NCBI GenBank assembly: GCA_947625885.1
Contig: CANQQA010000004.1
Span: forward strand, 65,838 to 129,837
Reading direction: 5' to 3'
Source: an uncultured Bacteroidales bacterium
GTDB taxonomy: Bacteria; Bacteroidota; Bacteroidia; Bacteroidales; UBA11471
DNA length: 64,000 nucleotides
Positions 8,474 to 17,753 of the stretch are shown piece after piece. The notes under the pieces are model-generated. The model saw only the letters and a list, made by a program, of their open reading frames with translations, made no database searches and had not been told where the DNA came from. Position 1 is the stretch's first letter, and each line of letters begins with the position of its first letter. The position numbers were made by a program, and so were the translations under genes.

Positions 8474-10915
8474 TTATTTTTGAGAAAGATTATCCGATTT
8501 TGTTTCGAGGGTAAGCCGCGCCGTTTTCAATCCCTTTCCCGAAACGGAAAGGGTTATTTCGCCGGCTTCTTCGCCCGCCTGCACGAGTACGACCAGCTGC
8601 CCGTTGAACAGGTGCATGACCGGTTGATGGAATATCTCGACAGAGGTGGCATCGCCGTTGCAGGCAGCACGATACGTGGCGGCGCCTTTCACGGCGAAAC
8701 GGAGTTCGTTGTCCGCCAACGGACAGGGATTCCCGTCTTTATCGACCGCCTGCACGGTAACGAAAGCCATATCGTTGCCGTCGGCTGCCAAGACCTTGCG
8801 GTCGGGTGTCAAGACCAAATGATGCGGACGTCCGGCAGTACGCACCTCTTTCTCGGCGACGGCGCAACCGTCGGCATCGTAGGCAACGACCTTTATCGCA
8901 CCCGGTGCGTAGACGACATCGTTCCAGCGAATGCGGTAGCGGTCGTAAGGTTGCGCAAAGTCTTTGTAACGGCGACCTTGCGATACGCCGTTTACGAACA
9001 ATTCAGCCGACGGACAGTCGGTGTAGCAATAGACGGGAGTTATCTCGCCTTCCCGCCCCTCCCAATTCCAATGGGGTAGGATATGCAAAGTAGGCTCGGC
9101 TGTGTTCCAGTGGCTGCGGTAGAGGTAGTAGCGGTCTTTCGGCAAGCCCGCCAAATCGCAAATACCGAAGTAAGAACTGCGCGAGGGCCACACTTCATCG
9201 TAAGGGGTCGGCTCGCCGAGATAGTCGAATCCCGTCCAGACAAATTCGCCGATGACCCACGCCGAGTCGTCTTGGAAAGCCCAATCGTCGTCGGGCAGAT
9301 TCGACCACGAGCAAGCGCCCAAATCATACGACGAACACTGCGCGTCATCATACTCCTTGCCTTTCGTCGGCTCCACCGGAAATTTGTACACCCCTCTCGA
9401 ACTGACGGTCGAGGCGGTTTCCGAGCCGAGAATGACCCGCTGCGGCATACGCTTGTAACTCTCTACGTAGCGGTGCAGGCGGTAATTCAGTCCGGGCACG
9501 TCGAGCACGGCGGCGAACTGGTTTTTCATCGCGTTGTCGGGTTGGTCCATGCCTGCCGTTACCGGGCGGGTGGGGTCTTCCCGATGACAAATATCCTGCA
9601 AATATCTGGCGACTTTTCCGCCATCGACGCGCCCCTGTTCACCCACTTCGTTGCCGATGCTCCACATCACAATCGACGGGTGGTTGCGGTGGCAGCGTAT
9701 CAGGTTGGTCAAATCCTTGTCCGCCCATTCATCGAAAAAGAGGTGGTATCCGTTTTTGCATTTGGGACGCCGCCACTCGTCGAACGACTCCGCCATGACC
9801 ATGAATCCCATTTCGTCGCAAAGTTCCATTTGCCACGACGAAGGCATATTGTGCGACGTGCGTATGGCATCGCAACCCATTTCTTTGAGTATCGCCAGCT
9901 GACGACGCAATGCCGCTTTGTTCACCGCTGCCCCCAACGGACCCAAATCGTGATGCAGACACACCCCTTTGAATTTGCGGGGAACGCCGTTCAACAGAAA
10001 ACCGTATTCGGGCGTAACGGCGATGCTGCGCACCCCGAAACGGGTGGTATATTCGTCTTTCAACACGCCGTTTTCGCGGATAGAAACGACCGCGGTATAA
10101 AGCGCCGGCGACTCCGGCGACCACAAACGGGGATTTTTCAGCGTAAGCCGCGCCGTCGTCGTGCCGTCGAACAGCAGCTCCTGCGAGCGGGCGACAGCGA
10201 CCGAAACGCCGTCGGCATCGAACACTTCGGTCGAAATGTCGAGCTGTTTACCCTCGCCCCCTTCTATTTCGGCATCGACCTGCACCAACGCATTTTCGGC
10301 TGTAACGACGGGAGTCGTAATCCGCGTCCCCCACATACGCACGGCAACATCTTCTGTAAGTATCAGTTTTACAGGACGATAAAGTCCTGCGCCCGGATAC
10401 CAGCGGGAGCTTCCCTCCCAATTTTCAAGCCGCACGGCAAGCGTGTTGCGCCCTTCCGTGAGATAGGGCGTGATGTCGATATAAAACGGGGTATATCCAT
10501 ATGCCCAATGTCCGACCTCTCTGCCGTTAAGGAATACGTGCGGACGGCTCATCGCACCGTCGAACAGCAGCGTCGCCCGCTTTCCCGCCGGCACTTCAAA
10601 CGAGGTGCGATACCACCCCACGCCGATATAGGGCAGCGCCCCCGTGCGACCGGTTTTCTCGGAGGGCATCGTTTCGCCGTTTTGCTCGATGGCGACGACC
10701 TGCCGGTCGATATTCTTGTCGAACGGGCCGTATATCGCCCAGTCGTGCGGCACTTTTACGTTTTGCCAACCGGAATCGTCGAACGACGGATCGACGGCTT
10801 CGGGCACATCGCCCCGCGTAAACCGCCACCCTTTTTCCAAGAGAATCTCCTGACGGGGCTGCGCCACAGCCAGCACGGCGGCGCACAACAGCGGAAACAT
10901 GATGAACTTTTTCAT
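8474..10915 (-). CDS. Beta-galactosidase-type glycoside hydrolase, GH2
   Basis: This 813-residue enzyme with a signal peptide (ends AAVLAVAQ) has the full GH2 arrangement: N-terminal sugar-binding jelly roll (about 25-190), immunoglobulin-like domain (about 195-300), TIM barrel (about 305-610) and C-terminal beta domains. The acid/base Glu is residue 423 (WSIGNEVGEQ) and the nucleophile Glu is residue 499 (VILGSETAST). GCDAIRTSHNMPS and FDEW are barrel marks. The specificity is most likely beta-galactoside, but beta-mannoside or beta-glucuronide cannot be ruled out by eye. It is the first gene of the cluster, under the promoter at 10958-10990. Confidence 0.93.
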   Translation of the reverse strand: MKKFIMFPLLCAAVLAVAQPRQEILLEKGWRFTRGDVPEAVDPSFDDSGWQNVKVPHDWAIYGPFDKNIDRQVVAIEQNGETMPSEKTGRTGALPYIGVGWYRTSFEVPAGKRATLLFDGAMSRPHVFLNGREVGHWAYGYTPFYIDITPYLTEGRNTLAVRLENWEGSSRWYPGAGLYRPVKLILTEDVAVRMWGTRITTPVVTAENALVQVDAEIEGGEGKQLDISTEVFDADGVSVAVARSQELLFDGTTTARLTLKNPRLWSPESPALYTAVVSIRENGVLKDEYTTRFGVRSIAVTPEYGFLLNGVPRKFKGVCLHHDLGPLGAAVNKAALRRQLAILKEMGCDAIRTSHNMPSSWQMELCDEMGFMVMAESFDEWRRPKCKNGYHLFFDEWADKDLTNLIRCHRNHPSIVMWSIGNEVGEQGRVDGGKVARYLQDICHREDPTRPVTAGMDQPDNAMKNQFAAVLDVPGLNYRLHRYVESYKRMPQRVILGSETASTVSSRGVYKFPVEPTKGKEYDDAQCSSYDLGACSWSNLPDDDWAFQDDSAWVIGEFVWTGFDYLGEPTPYDEVWPSRSSYFGICDLAGLPKDRYYLYRSHWNTAEPTLHILPHWNWEGREGEITPVYCYTDCPSAELFVNGVSQGRRYKDFAQPYDRYRIRWNDVVYAPGAIKVVAYDADGCAVAEKEVRTAGRPHHLVLTPDRKVLAADGNDMAFVTVQAVDKDGNPCPLADNELRFAVKGAATYRAACNGDATSVEIFHQPVMHLFNGQLVVLVQAGEEAGEITLSVSGKGLKTARLTLETKSDNLSQK

Positions 10916-10957
10916 ATCCCTATAAAATTACAAAGCACTCATCGCAAGGATTTTTCG

Positions 10958-10990
10958 CAAATATAAAAAATTATTCGATACACTTTCAAG
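10958..10990 (-). promoter_or_regulatory. Bacteroidota promoter of the GH2-SGNH unit
   Basis: On the minus strand CTTG is followed by 21 bases and TATATTTG, close to the -33/-7 consensus. It lies 42 bases upstream of the GH2 start. Confidence 0.7.
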
Positions 10991-11043
10991 ATTTTACGCT
11001 CTCGGTTAAAAAATCCGACCTTTCAACATTTCGTTTTTTTTTC

Positions 11044-11051
11044 TACATTTG
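11044..11051 (+). promoter_or_regulatory. -7 element of the hemerythrin-LuxR unit
   Basis: TACATTTG matches TAnnTTTG, with TTTC at 11021-11024 (19-base spacer) as an imperfect -33 box. It overlaps a possible TTG start at 11049, which argues for translation from the ATG at 11073. Confidence 0.55.
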
Positions 11052-11072
11052 TATCGGATAAAACACACGACG

Positions 11073-11768
11073 ATGTACAAACTCGGAAAATACAAAAAGA
11101 GCGACCCGATGAGCGTGCTGGTGTGCGAAAACTATTCCGTACTGCTGGTAATGAGCCGCTTCGGCATAGCATTGGGATTCGGCGACAAGACGATAGAAGA
11201 GGTATGCCGCGACAGCGGCGTCGATGTCGATACTTTTCTGGCGGTCATCAACCTGCTGCTCGACGCCGACGAGGTGGAAGCGACCGACACGCCGTTTTCC
11301 ATAGAGTCGCTGGTGCAATACCTGCACAAGTCGCACGACTATTTTCTCAACTTCCGCCTGCCCGCCATACGGCGCAGCCTGCTCAACGCCATAGACTGCC
11401 GGCAAAAAGACGTATCGTTCGCCATACTCTGCTTCTTCGACGAATATGTGGCTGAGGTGCAGAAACACATGCTGTACGAGGAACAGACGGTATTTCCCTA
11501 CGTCCGCGCGCTGTTGGCAGGGAAACCCGTGCCGAAAAACTACAACATCGAGGTATTCAGCCGGCAGCACGATGCCGTCGAAGCCAAACTCGTGGAATTG
11601 AAAAACATTCTCATCAAATACTATCCGGCAGCCGGCAGCAATGAACTGAATGCCGTATTGTTCGACATTTTCAACTGCGAAAAAGATTTGGCATCGCACA
11701 ATTCCATCGAAGACCGCCTGTTCGTTCCCGCCATCAGAGAAATCGAGAAAACGCGCAAAGCCCAATGA
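11073..11768 (+). CDS. Hemerythrin-domain protein (YtfE/RIC-like)
   Basis: This 231-residue protein, counted from the ATG at 11073, has an N-terminal helical DUF542-like region (CRDSGVDVDTFLAVINLLL) followed by a hemerythrin four-helix bundle. Candidate di-iron ligands are the His and Glu residues in YLHKSHDYFLN, VQKHMLYEEQTVFPY, FSRQHDAVE and ASHNSIEDRLFVPA. Family members bind O2 or nitric oxide, or repair iron-sulfur clusters after nitrosative stress (YtfE/ScdA). The last four bases overlap the start of the LuxR gene (ATGA), so translation is coupled and a sensor-regulator partnership is plausible. That partnership is inference. Confidence 0.82.
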   Translation: MYKLGKYKKSDPMSVLVCENYSVLLVMSRFGIALGFGDKTIEEVCRDSGVDVDTFLAVINLLLDADEVEATDTPFSIESLVQYLHKSHDYFLNFRLPAIRRSLLNAIDCRQKDVSFAILCFFDEYVAEVQKHMLYEEQTVFPYVRALLAGKPVPKNYNIEVFSRQHDAVEAKLVELKNILIKYYPAAGSNELNAVLFDIFNCEKDLASHNSIEDRLFVPAIREIEKTRKAQ

Positions 11769-12373
11769 AAACGCTGTTGAAAATCGCAGTCGCCGAACCG
11801 TCGCTCATACTCCGCTGCGGCATGGTGGCTGTGCTGCGCCGCCTATCAACACTGCACATCGAAATCATCGAAATCGCCGAGCTGTCGCAATTGCAGACGA
11901 CCCTGTCGCGACGCACGCCCGATGTGCTCATCGTCAATCCCTCCGTGCTCGGCTTCTTCCCTTTGCAGCAGATACGGAAAGAGGTCGAGGGATTGAAGTG
12001 CATCGCCCTGCAAAACACGCTGGCAGACACCGCCACGCTCAAAGGGTACGACGAAATCGTATCGGTATATGACTCTGCCGACGAAATACAGCGGAAAATA
12101 GAAAAAACATGCGCGCCCGACAACGAACAAAATTTGCGGGAACCGCTGACCGAACGCGAAAAAGAAATCATCGTCGGCGTAGTGAAAGGACTGACCAACA
12201 AACAAATGGCGGAACAGCTCTGCCTATCGACCCACACCGTGATAACGCACCGCCGCAACATTTCGCAAAAGTTGCAGATACACAGCGCCGCCGGTCTGAC
12301 GATTTACGCCATTGTCAATAAATTCGTCGATATAAACGACGTGAAAGATACCATACACCGCAAAGAAGAATAA
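11765..12373 (+). CDS. LuxR-type regulator with degenerate receiver domain
   Basis: This 202-residue protein has a receiver-like N-terminal half (about 1-115) and a GerE/LuxR helix-turn-helix (about 125-190: LTEREKEIIVGVVKGLTNKQMAEQL, STHTVITHRRNI). Where response regulators carry the phosphorylated Asp after the third strand, this protein has VLIVNPS, with Asn instead. The acidic pair near the N-terminus is also poor (IAVAEPS). It is therefore probably not phosphorylated and may be controlled by protein contact or expression level. The start overlaps the hemerythrin stop by four bases. Confidence 0.85.
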   Translation: MKTLLKIAVAEPSLILRCGMVAVLRRLSTLHIEIIEIAELSQLQTTLSRRTPDVLIVNPSVLGFFPLQQIRKEVEGLKCIALQNTLADTATLKGYDEIVSVYDSADEIQRKIEKTCAPDNEQNLREPLTEREKEIIVGVVKGLTNKQMAEQLCLSTHTVITHRRNISQKLQIHSAAGLTIYAIVNKFVDINDVKDTIHRKEE

Positions 12374-12499
12374 GCGGGACGTATATCGGATAATTGTCGT
12401 TTCATTATTTTCCCCAGACAAAATATTTCATTTCGCAACTATTTATATAAGCAAGATAATAATTGGTGATTTTTATCACTTGCGTTTTTGAATATTTGT

Positions 12500-12507
12500 T
12501 ATCTTTG
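12500..12507 (+). promoter_or_regulatory. -7 element of the FecI sigma gene
   Basis: TATCTTTG is a perfect TAnnTTTG. The only -33 candidate is CTTG at 12479-12482 with a short 17-base spacer. Its position inside the longest open frame shows that translation must begin downstream. Confidence 0.5.
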
Positions 12508-12531
12508 CGAAGTCTAAAAAGGTATCTGCCA

Positions 12532-13116
12532 TTGGATAACGAAACGTTCATACAAGGAATTAACCGTCGTGATACAGAAGCCTACAAACAGATCTACGAC
12601 CGTTATTACCGCATATTGGTCGTATATGCAGAAAATTTTTTAGGGAATAACGGAACAAGCGAAGACATTGTTCAAGACATCATCGTCAATATATGGGAAG
12701 CGAAAATGACTTTCGTTTCCTACAACGCATTCAAGACTTACCTCTATAACAGCGTGCGCAACGGTGCTCTCAATTATCTCAAGCATCAAGGTGTCGCCGA
12801 AAAATATTTGGAACATCTTGCCCAGACTTATAGCCCCATTGACGAATCCGAAGTCAATGAAGAAGAAATATACCGACGCCTATTTGCCATAATCGACCGT
12901 CTGCCGACACGATGCCGCGAAATATTCCTGCTTTGCATGGACGGGAAAAAAAACAGCGAAATCGCAACCGAACTTCATTTATCAATCGAAACCGTCAAAA
13001 CGCAAAAAAAACGGGCTATGGCTTACATTCGCGAACATCTCGATAAGTCGTACTTGTGGCTTCTGTTCATCGTAACGGAAAACATGATGCTTTCTGATTT
13101 GCTTATCGACTGTTAA
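12532..13116 (+). CDS. ECF RNA polymerase sigma factor, FecI-like
   Basis: I choose the TTG at 12532 (MDNETFIQGINRRDTEAYKQ), giving 194 residues, because it matches how the family normally begins, follows an AAAAAGG stretch, and lies after the -7 element at 12500-12507. The longer frame from 12463 would start upstream of the promoter. Region 2 (about 10-80: AYKQIYDRYYR, SEDIVQDIIVNIWE) and region 4 (about 110-170: LPTRCREIFLLCMDGKKNSEIATELHLSIETVKTQ) are clear. Such sigma factors are held by FecR and released when the partner TonB receptor binds substrate. The genes for both partners follow directly. Confidence 0.9.
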   Translation: MDNETFIQGINRRDTEAYKQIYDRYYRILVVYAENFLGNNGTSEDIVQDIIVNIWEAKMTFVSYNAFKTYLYNSVRNGALNYLKHQGVAEKYLEHLAQTYSPIDESEVNEEEIYRRLFAIIDRLPTRCREIFLLCMDGKKNSEIATELHLSIETVKTQKKRAMAYIREHLDKSYLWLLFIVTENMMLSDLLIDC

Positions 13117-13228
13117 CTTCGCATATTTATCGCATTTTTATAAATTTCGTGGCAAAATATCATTTTTTCTGATTTTGCATACCCCGTTTTGCTCTATTAA
13201 TTGTCCTTATTATAAAAAGAGGATTATT

Positions 13229-14365
13229 ATGGAATATATCGAACTACTCATCACAAAATATCTGTCAGATACTATTTCCGAATCGGAGAAACAATTCTTA
13301 CAAAACTGGATAAAAGAAGATACGACGCATCGTCAATTGATGAACCGTCTGCTCCACGACAAGAATTTTTCGGAAAAATACCGTCGTCATGCCGCTATCG
13401 ACACCGAGGCTGCCAAATCGGCTTTTCTCCGTCATATACGCAAACGTGTATGGCAGTACAGAGTATGGAAATATGCCGCCGCTGCCGCCATCATCGTTTC
13501 GGCAATCGTATCGGCGCATTATCTTTTCACGGAAGATAAAAATCCGGCACCCCAATTCGCCCTCGCCGAAGTAGAGCCGGGCAACACGCGGGCAATCCTC
13601 GTACTGGATAACGGAACACAACTGAGTTTGGGCGAAAACGAAGCGAAAACAATCGCCATTGACGATTCCGTTTCTGTCGAAATGTCTGCCGAAGGATTAA
13701 CCTACCTGCCGGCAGCGACTAAAAAAGAGACAAAATTCAATACCATCATCGTACCTCGCGGCGGGGAATATCGACTGACACTCTCCGACGGCACGGAAAT
13801 ATATCTCAACTCGGAATCGGAATTGCGTTATCCGGTAACATTCAGCGAAATGAGTGAACGGAAAGTACAACTTTCCGGAGAAGCCTATTTTTCGGTTTCA
13901 AGCGATTCCGAAAAAGCATTTGTCGTAGAAGTCGGAAACGTGCGTGTGTGTCAATACGGTACGGTATTCGACATCAATGCTTACGACGATTCACCTGAAA
14001 TCGTTCTCGTTTCCGGCAGTATCGGCGTTTCAAACGACACCGACGGAAAAGAAATCCGGCTGCAATCGGGACAACTTGCCGTGTGCGGAGAAGAAATCGT
14101 CGTTACGGACGTAGATGTTACCCCCTATATCGAATGGACAAACGGGCGATTCGTTTTCATCGACCGGAGGCTGGACGACATTGCCGATATACTGATGCGT
14201 TGGTACAACGTGGAAATAGAAATAGAAGACAAAGACATCGCCGAGTTGCATTTTACCGGAAGCGTGGGACGCAACGAAACGATACAACACATCATGAATG
14301 CCATATCGTATGCACAAAACGTAAAGGTTACGGTATCGGGAGATAAAATAAAAATATCCAAATAA
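13229..14365 (+). CDS. FecR-family anti-sigma factor
   Basis: This is a 378-residue protein from the ATG at 13229, preceded by AAAAAGAGG; the frame extends 18 codons upstream without conservation-like content. The layout is an N-terminal cytoplasmic sigma-binding region (1-80), one transmembrane helix (about 86-106, AAAAAIIVSAIVSAHYLF), a periplasmic FecR domain (about 170-275, PRGGEYRLTLSDGTEIYLNS) and a C-terminal DUF4974/STN-like region (about 305-375). It senses the STN domain of the outer-membrane receptor and frees the sigma factor. It sits between its sigma and the receptor gene, 7 bases before the latter. Confidence 0.93.
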   Translation: MEYIELLITKYLSDTISESEKQFLQNWIKEDTTHRQLMNRLLHDKNFSEKYRRHAAIDTEAAKSAFLRHIRKRVWQYRVWKYAAAAAIIVSAIVSAHYLFTEDKNPAPQFALAEVEPGNTRAILVLDNGTQLSLGENEAKTIAIDDSVSVEMSAEGLTYLPAATKKETKFNTIIVPRGGEYRLTLSDGTEIYLNSESELRYPVTFSEMSERKVQLSGEAYFSVSSDSEKAFVVEVGNVRVCQYGTVFDINAYDDSPEIVLVSGSIGVSNDTDGKEIRLQSGQLAVCGEEIVVTDVDVTPYIEWTNGRFVFIDRRLDDIADILMRWYNVEIEIEDKDIAELHFTGSVGRNETIQHIMNAISYAQNVKVTVSGDKIKISK

Positions 14366-14372
14366 TCCTCTT

Positions 14373-17300
14373 ATGAAATATCCGAAAGGGAGGCTTTGTC
14401 CAAAAAGTATATTGGTCATCATATTGCTGTTATCGTCGATATGCGGATACGGTCAAGACGCCCGATATAAAAAAGTTACGTTGCAAGCCGAAAAAATCAC
14501 CTTGAAAGAATTTTTCGACGCCATACATACCCAAACGGGAGTGGATTTCATTTACAACTCCGCTGACGCCCGTTATGCCGAGCCAATCACCGTAGATGCA
14601 AAAGACAAACCGCTCGGACTGGTATTGGACATGATATTCAAGAATACCGACATCGAATACACGACCGAAGGAAATATCATTACCGTCCGGCATCGAGTCC
14701 AAACGAAAAATGAAAAAAATAAAGAACCTGTAACAGCAACAGCACAAGATATTTCTATATACGGTATCGTGCGGGAATCGTCGGGCGAACCTTTGGCGGG
14801 TGTCGCCATTTGGGTAAAAGACACGAAAATAGGAACCATTACCGATGAAAACGGTCGCTATCAATTGTCGATACCGCCGACAACCGCCCGTCCCATAACA
14901 TTGCGTTATACATGCGTAGGTATGGAAACGACGGAATTGGTTTACGACGGAAAATCGCATATCGACGTTACACTGCGGGCATCGGTCAATACGCTGGCAG
15001 AGTCCGAAATCGTCGCCACCGGTATGTTCGTACGGAAAGCGGAAAGCTTCACCGGGGCGGTCTCCACATTCAATCAGGAACAGCTCAAACGTATGGGCAA
15101 TCAAAACATACTGTCAAGCCTGAAAAACATAGACCCTTCATTTGTCATTAACGAAAGCGTCGATTTCGGAAGCGATCCCAACCATATGCCGGACATACAA
15201 TTGCGCGGACAAAACAATATTCCCGACCTGAAAGGCGAATACCAAACTGCTCCTAATCAGCCTCTTTTCATTCTCGACGGTTTCGAGGCAAGCATCGAAA
15301 AAATCTACGACCTCGACATGAATCTTGTCGAGAGCGTAACGCTTCTGAAAGACGCTGCCGCCAAAGCCATTTACGGTTCAAAAGCAGCCAACGGCGTCGT
15401 CGTCATCGAAACGGTAAAGCCCGAAGAAGGACGTCTGCGCGTATCCTATACCGGAAGTTTAGACCTTTCGGTGCCCGATCTGACTTCTTACAACCTCTGC
15501 AACGCTGCCGAAAAATTGCAGGCGGAAGTCTTTGCCGGAAAATACACTTCGTCCAATGCCTATACGCAAGCCGAACTTACCGAACAATACAACGAGCTGT
15601 TCAAAGAAGTGGCGCGGGGTGTAAACTCTTACTGGATGGCAGAGCCGCTGCGGGTAGGTGTCGGACAGAAACATACCCTGCTCCTTGACGGCGGCGACGA
15701 TGCCATGCGCTACTCTGCCAGCCTGAGTTACAACGATATTGCCGGCGTCATGAAAGGCTCCGACCGCCAAACCATATCGGGAAGCATCACGCTGTCGTAC
15801 CGGTACCGGACATTGAGTTTCAGAAACCAACTTTCCATCGACGGCAATAAAGCCAAAAATTCACCTTACGGCGACTTTTCGGAATATTCCCGTATGAATC
15901 CCTATTGGAGAATTTACGATGAAAACGGATTGATAAAGCAATACACCATATCGGCATACAACCCGCTGTACAATGCGGGATTGAACAGTAAAGACGAATC
16001 CCGCTACACGACATTCACCGAAAATTTCTATGCCGAATGGGAAGCCGTGAAAAACCTCCGATTCAGAGTGCGATTCGGCTTGACAAAACAACACTCCGAC
16101 TCCGACGTCTTCATTCCGGCATCGCACACCAACTATGCCAACATATCGCCCAGCTCAGCGGAATACCTGCAACGGGGCGAATACACGCAATCGAATGGGG
16201 ACGCCTTGACGATAAGCTCCGACATCAGCGCGGCTTATGCCCTTGAAATAAACAAACACCTGCTTTACGCCAATATCTCCTACACCATCGACGAAGCCCG
16301 AAATGAAAACGTTTCGAACAGAGTTATCGGATTTCCTTCCGACAAGATGGATTACATATCGTTCGGCAATAACTATCCTACCGGCGGAAAACCGGGCGGC
16401 AGCGAAAACACGACCCGAAGTATGGGCGTGGTCGCTTCTGCCAACTATTCTTACGACAACCGCTATTTGGCTGACGTTTCGTATCGGTTGAGCGGTTCGT
16501 CGCAATTCGGCGCCAAAGAACGGTGGGGCAACTTTTGGGCTGCCGGCATCGGGTGGAACATTCACCAAGAACATTTCATGGAAAATGTACGCTGGATAAA
16601 TTTTTGGAAACTAAGAGCTTCGATAGGCTACACCGGCTCCCAGAATTTCAATTCGTACCAAGCCATCGCCACCTATCAATATATTACCGACAAGACCTAC
16701 AATGGCGATATGGGCGTCGTACTCATGGGGCTGGCAAACGACCATTTGAAATGGCAGCAGCAGTACGACCGCAACATCGGTATGGACTTGTCGCTGTTCC
16801 GCAAACTCTCGTTGCGGGCAGAGTATTACTGGGCTACCACCACAAATCTGCTGACAGATATATCGCTGGCTCCTTCGGCAGGATTCGCCACTTATAAAGA
16901 GAATATGGGTGAAACGCTGAACAAGGGCGTGGAACTGGGTGTCAATTATCAAGTGTACCAACATAGCGCGACAAGAAGTTTTGTCAATATATTCCTCAAC
17001 TTGGCGCATAACACGAATAAAATCTCCAAAATATCCGATGCGCTGAAAGAGGTGAACGAGCAACAGGACGCCGATAAAAATGTCAACGATTCTTCCGAAG
17101 AAGCAAAAGCAAAGATGCGAAAGCCGTCCACCCGTTTTGAAGAGGGACAGAGCCTCTCGGCAATATGGGCGGTGCGCTCGGCAGGAATCGACCCGGTTAC
17201 CGGAAATGAAGTATTCATAAAGAAAGACGGGACGACCACCTATGAATGGAGCACCGACGACCAAGTGGTGTGCGGCGATACGGAACCGAAAATAAACGGA

Positions 17301-17741
17301 AACATCGGTACGAGTTTTTCTTTTCAAGGATTGGAAATGAGTCTGACGTTCACTTACAAACTCGGAGGTCAGACCTATAACAGCACCCTTGTCGATAAAA
17401 TCGAAAATGTCGATGTAAACAATTGGAATGTCGATCGCCGCGTACTTTACGACCGCTGGAATACACCCGGCGTACCGGCTAAATTCAAAGCTATTTCCGA
17501 CGTTTCTACAACGAAGCCCACTTCACGATTCGTCGAAGATTACAATGAACTGGCGCTGTCGGCAATAACCGTAGGATACGATTTTTCCTATCTCAAATTC
17601 ATGCGCCGCTGCGCCTTGCAATATTTCAAACTCTCGTTCAACATGAACGACGTTTGTTGGCTGAGTACGGTAAAGAAAGAACAAGGACTTTCCTATCCGC
17701 GCGCCCACGCTTTCGCATTCTCCTTACAAATTCGTTTTTAA
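14373..17741 (+). CDS. SusC/RagA-family TonB-dependent receptor with STN signalling domain
   Basis: This 1,122-residue outer-membrane protein has a signal peptide (about 1-28), a Secretin/TonB N-terminal (STN) domain (about 33-110, VTLQAEKITLKEFFDAI), a carboxypeptidase-D regulatory-like domain (about 125-205, IYGIVRESSGEPLAGVAIWVKDT), a plug (about 210-340, VTLLKDAAAKAIYGSKAANGVVVI) and a 22-strand-type barrel ending in an aromatic FSLQIRF. The STN domain contacts FecR, making this a regulated transducer. It is followed 12 bases later by its SusD partner. There are no glycoside hydrolases in the operon, so the ligand need not be a glycan. Confidence 0.95.
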   Translation: MKYPKGRLCPKSILVIILLLSSICGYGQDARYKKVTLQAEKITLKEFFDAIHTQTGVDFIYNSADARYAEPITVDAKDKPLGLVLDMIFKNTDIEYTTEGNIITVRHRVQTKNEKNKEPVTATAQDISIYGIVRESSGEPLAGVAIWVKDTKIGTITDENGRYQLSIPPTTARPITLRYTCVGMETTELVYDGKSHIDVTLRASVNTLAESEIVATGMFVRKAESFTGAVSTFNQEQLKRMGNQNILSSLKNIDPSFVINESVDFGSDPNHMPDIQLRGQNNIPDLKGEYQTAPNQPLFILDGFEASIEKIYDLDMNLVESVTLLKDAAAKAIYGSKAANGVVVIETVKPEEGRLRVSYTGSLDLSVPDLTSYNLCNAAEKLQAEVFAGKYTSSNAYTQAELTEQYNELFKEVARGVNSYWMAEPLRVGVGQKHTLLLDGGDDAMRYSASLSYNDIAGVMKGSDRQTISGSITLSYRYRTLSFRNQLSIDGNKAKNSPYGDFSEYSRMNPYWRIYDENGLIKQYTISAYNPLYNAGLNSKDESRYTTFTENFYAEWEAVKNLRFRVRFGLTKQHSDSDVFIPASHTNYANISPSSAEYLQRGEYTQSNGDALTISSDISAAYALEINKHLLYANISYTIDEARNENVSNRVIGFPSDKMDYISFGNNYPTGGKPGGSENTTRSMGVVASANYSYDNRYLADVSYRLSGSSQFGAKERWGNFWAAGIGWNIHQEHFMENVRWINFWKLRASIGYTGSQNFNSYQAIATYQYITDKTYNGDMGVVLMGLANDHLKWQQQYDRNIGMDLSLFRKLSLRAEYYWATTTNLLTDISLAPSAGFATYKENMGETLNKGVELGVNYQVYQHSATRSFVNIFLNLAHNTNKISKISDALKEVNEQQDADKNVNDSSEEAKAKMRKPSTRFEEGQSLSAIWAVRSAGIDPVTGNEVFIKKDGTTTYEWSTDDQVVCGDTEPKINGNIGTSFSFQGLEMSLTFTYKLGGQTYNSTLVDKIENVDVNNWNVDRRVLYDRWNTPGVPAKFKAISDVSTTKPTSRFVEDYNELALSAITVGYDFSYLKFMRRCALQYFKLSFNMNDVCWLSTVKKEQGLSYPRAHAFAFSLQIRF

Positions 17742-17753
17742 TCCGTAACACCG

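Noticed and set aside
9083-10966. 627-codon plus-strand open frame opposite the GH2 gene
   Set aside because: It runs fully antisense to a gene with intact catalytic residues and a promoter; its protein is Arg/His/Val-rich without domain motifs. It is a base-composition shadow.
11049-11072. TTG start eight codons upstream for the hemerythrin gene
   Set aside because: The TTG overlaps the -7 element at 11044-11051; the ATG at 11073 is a better start.
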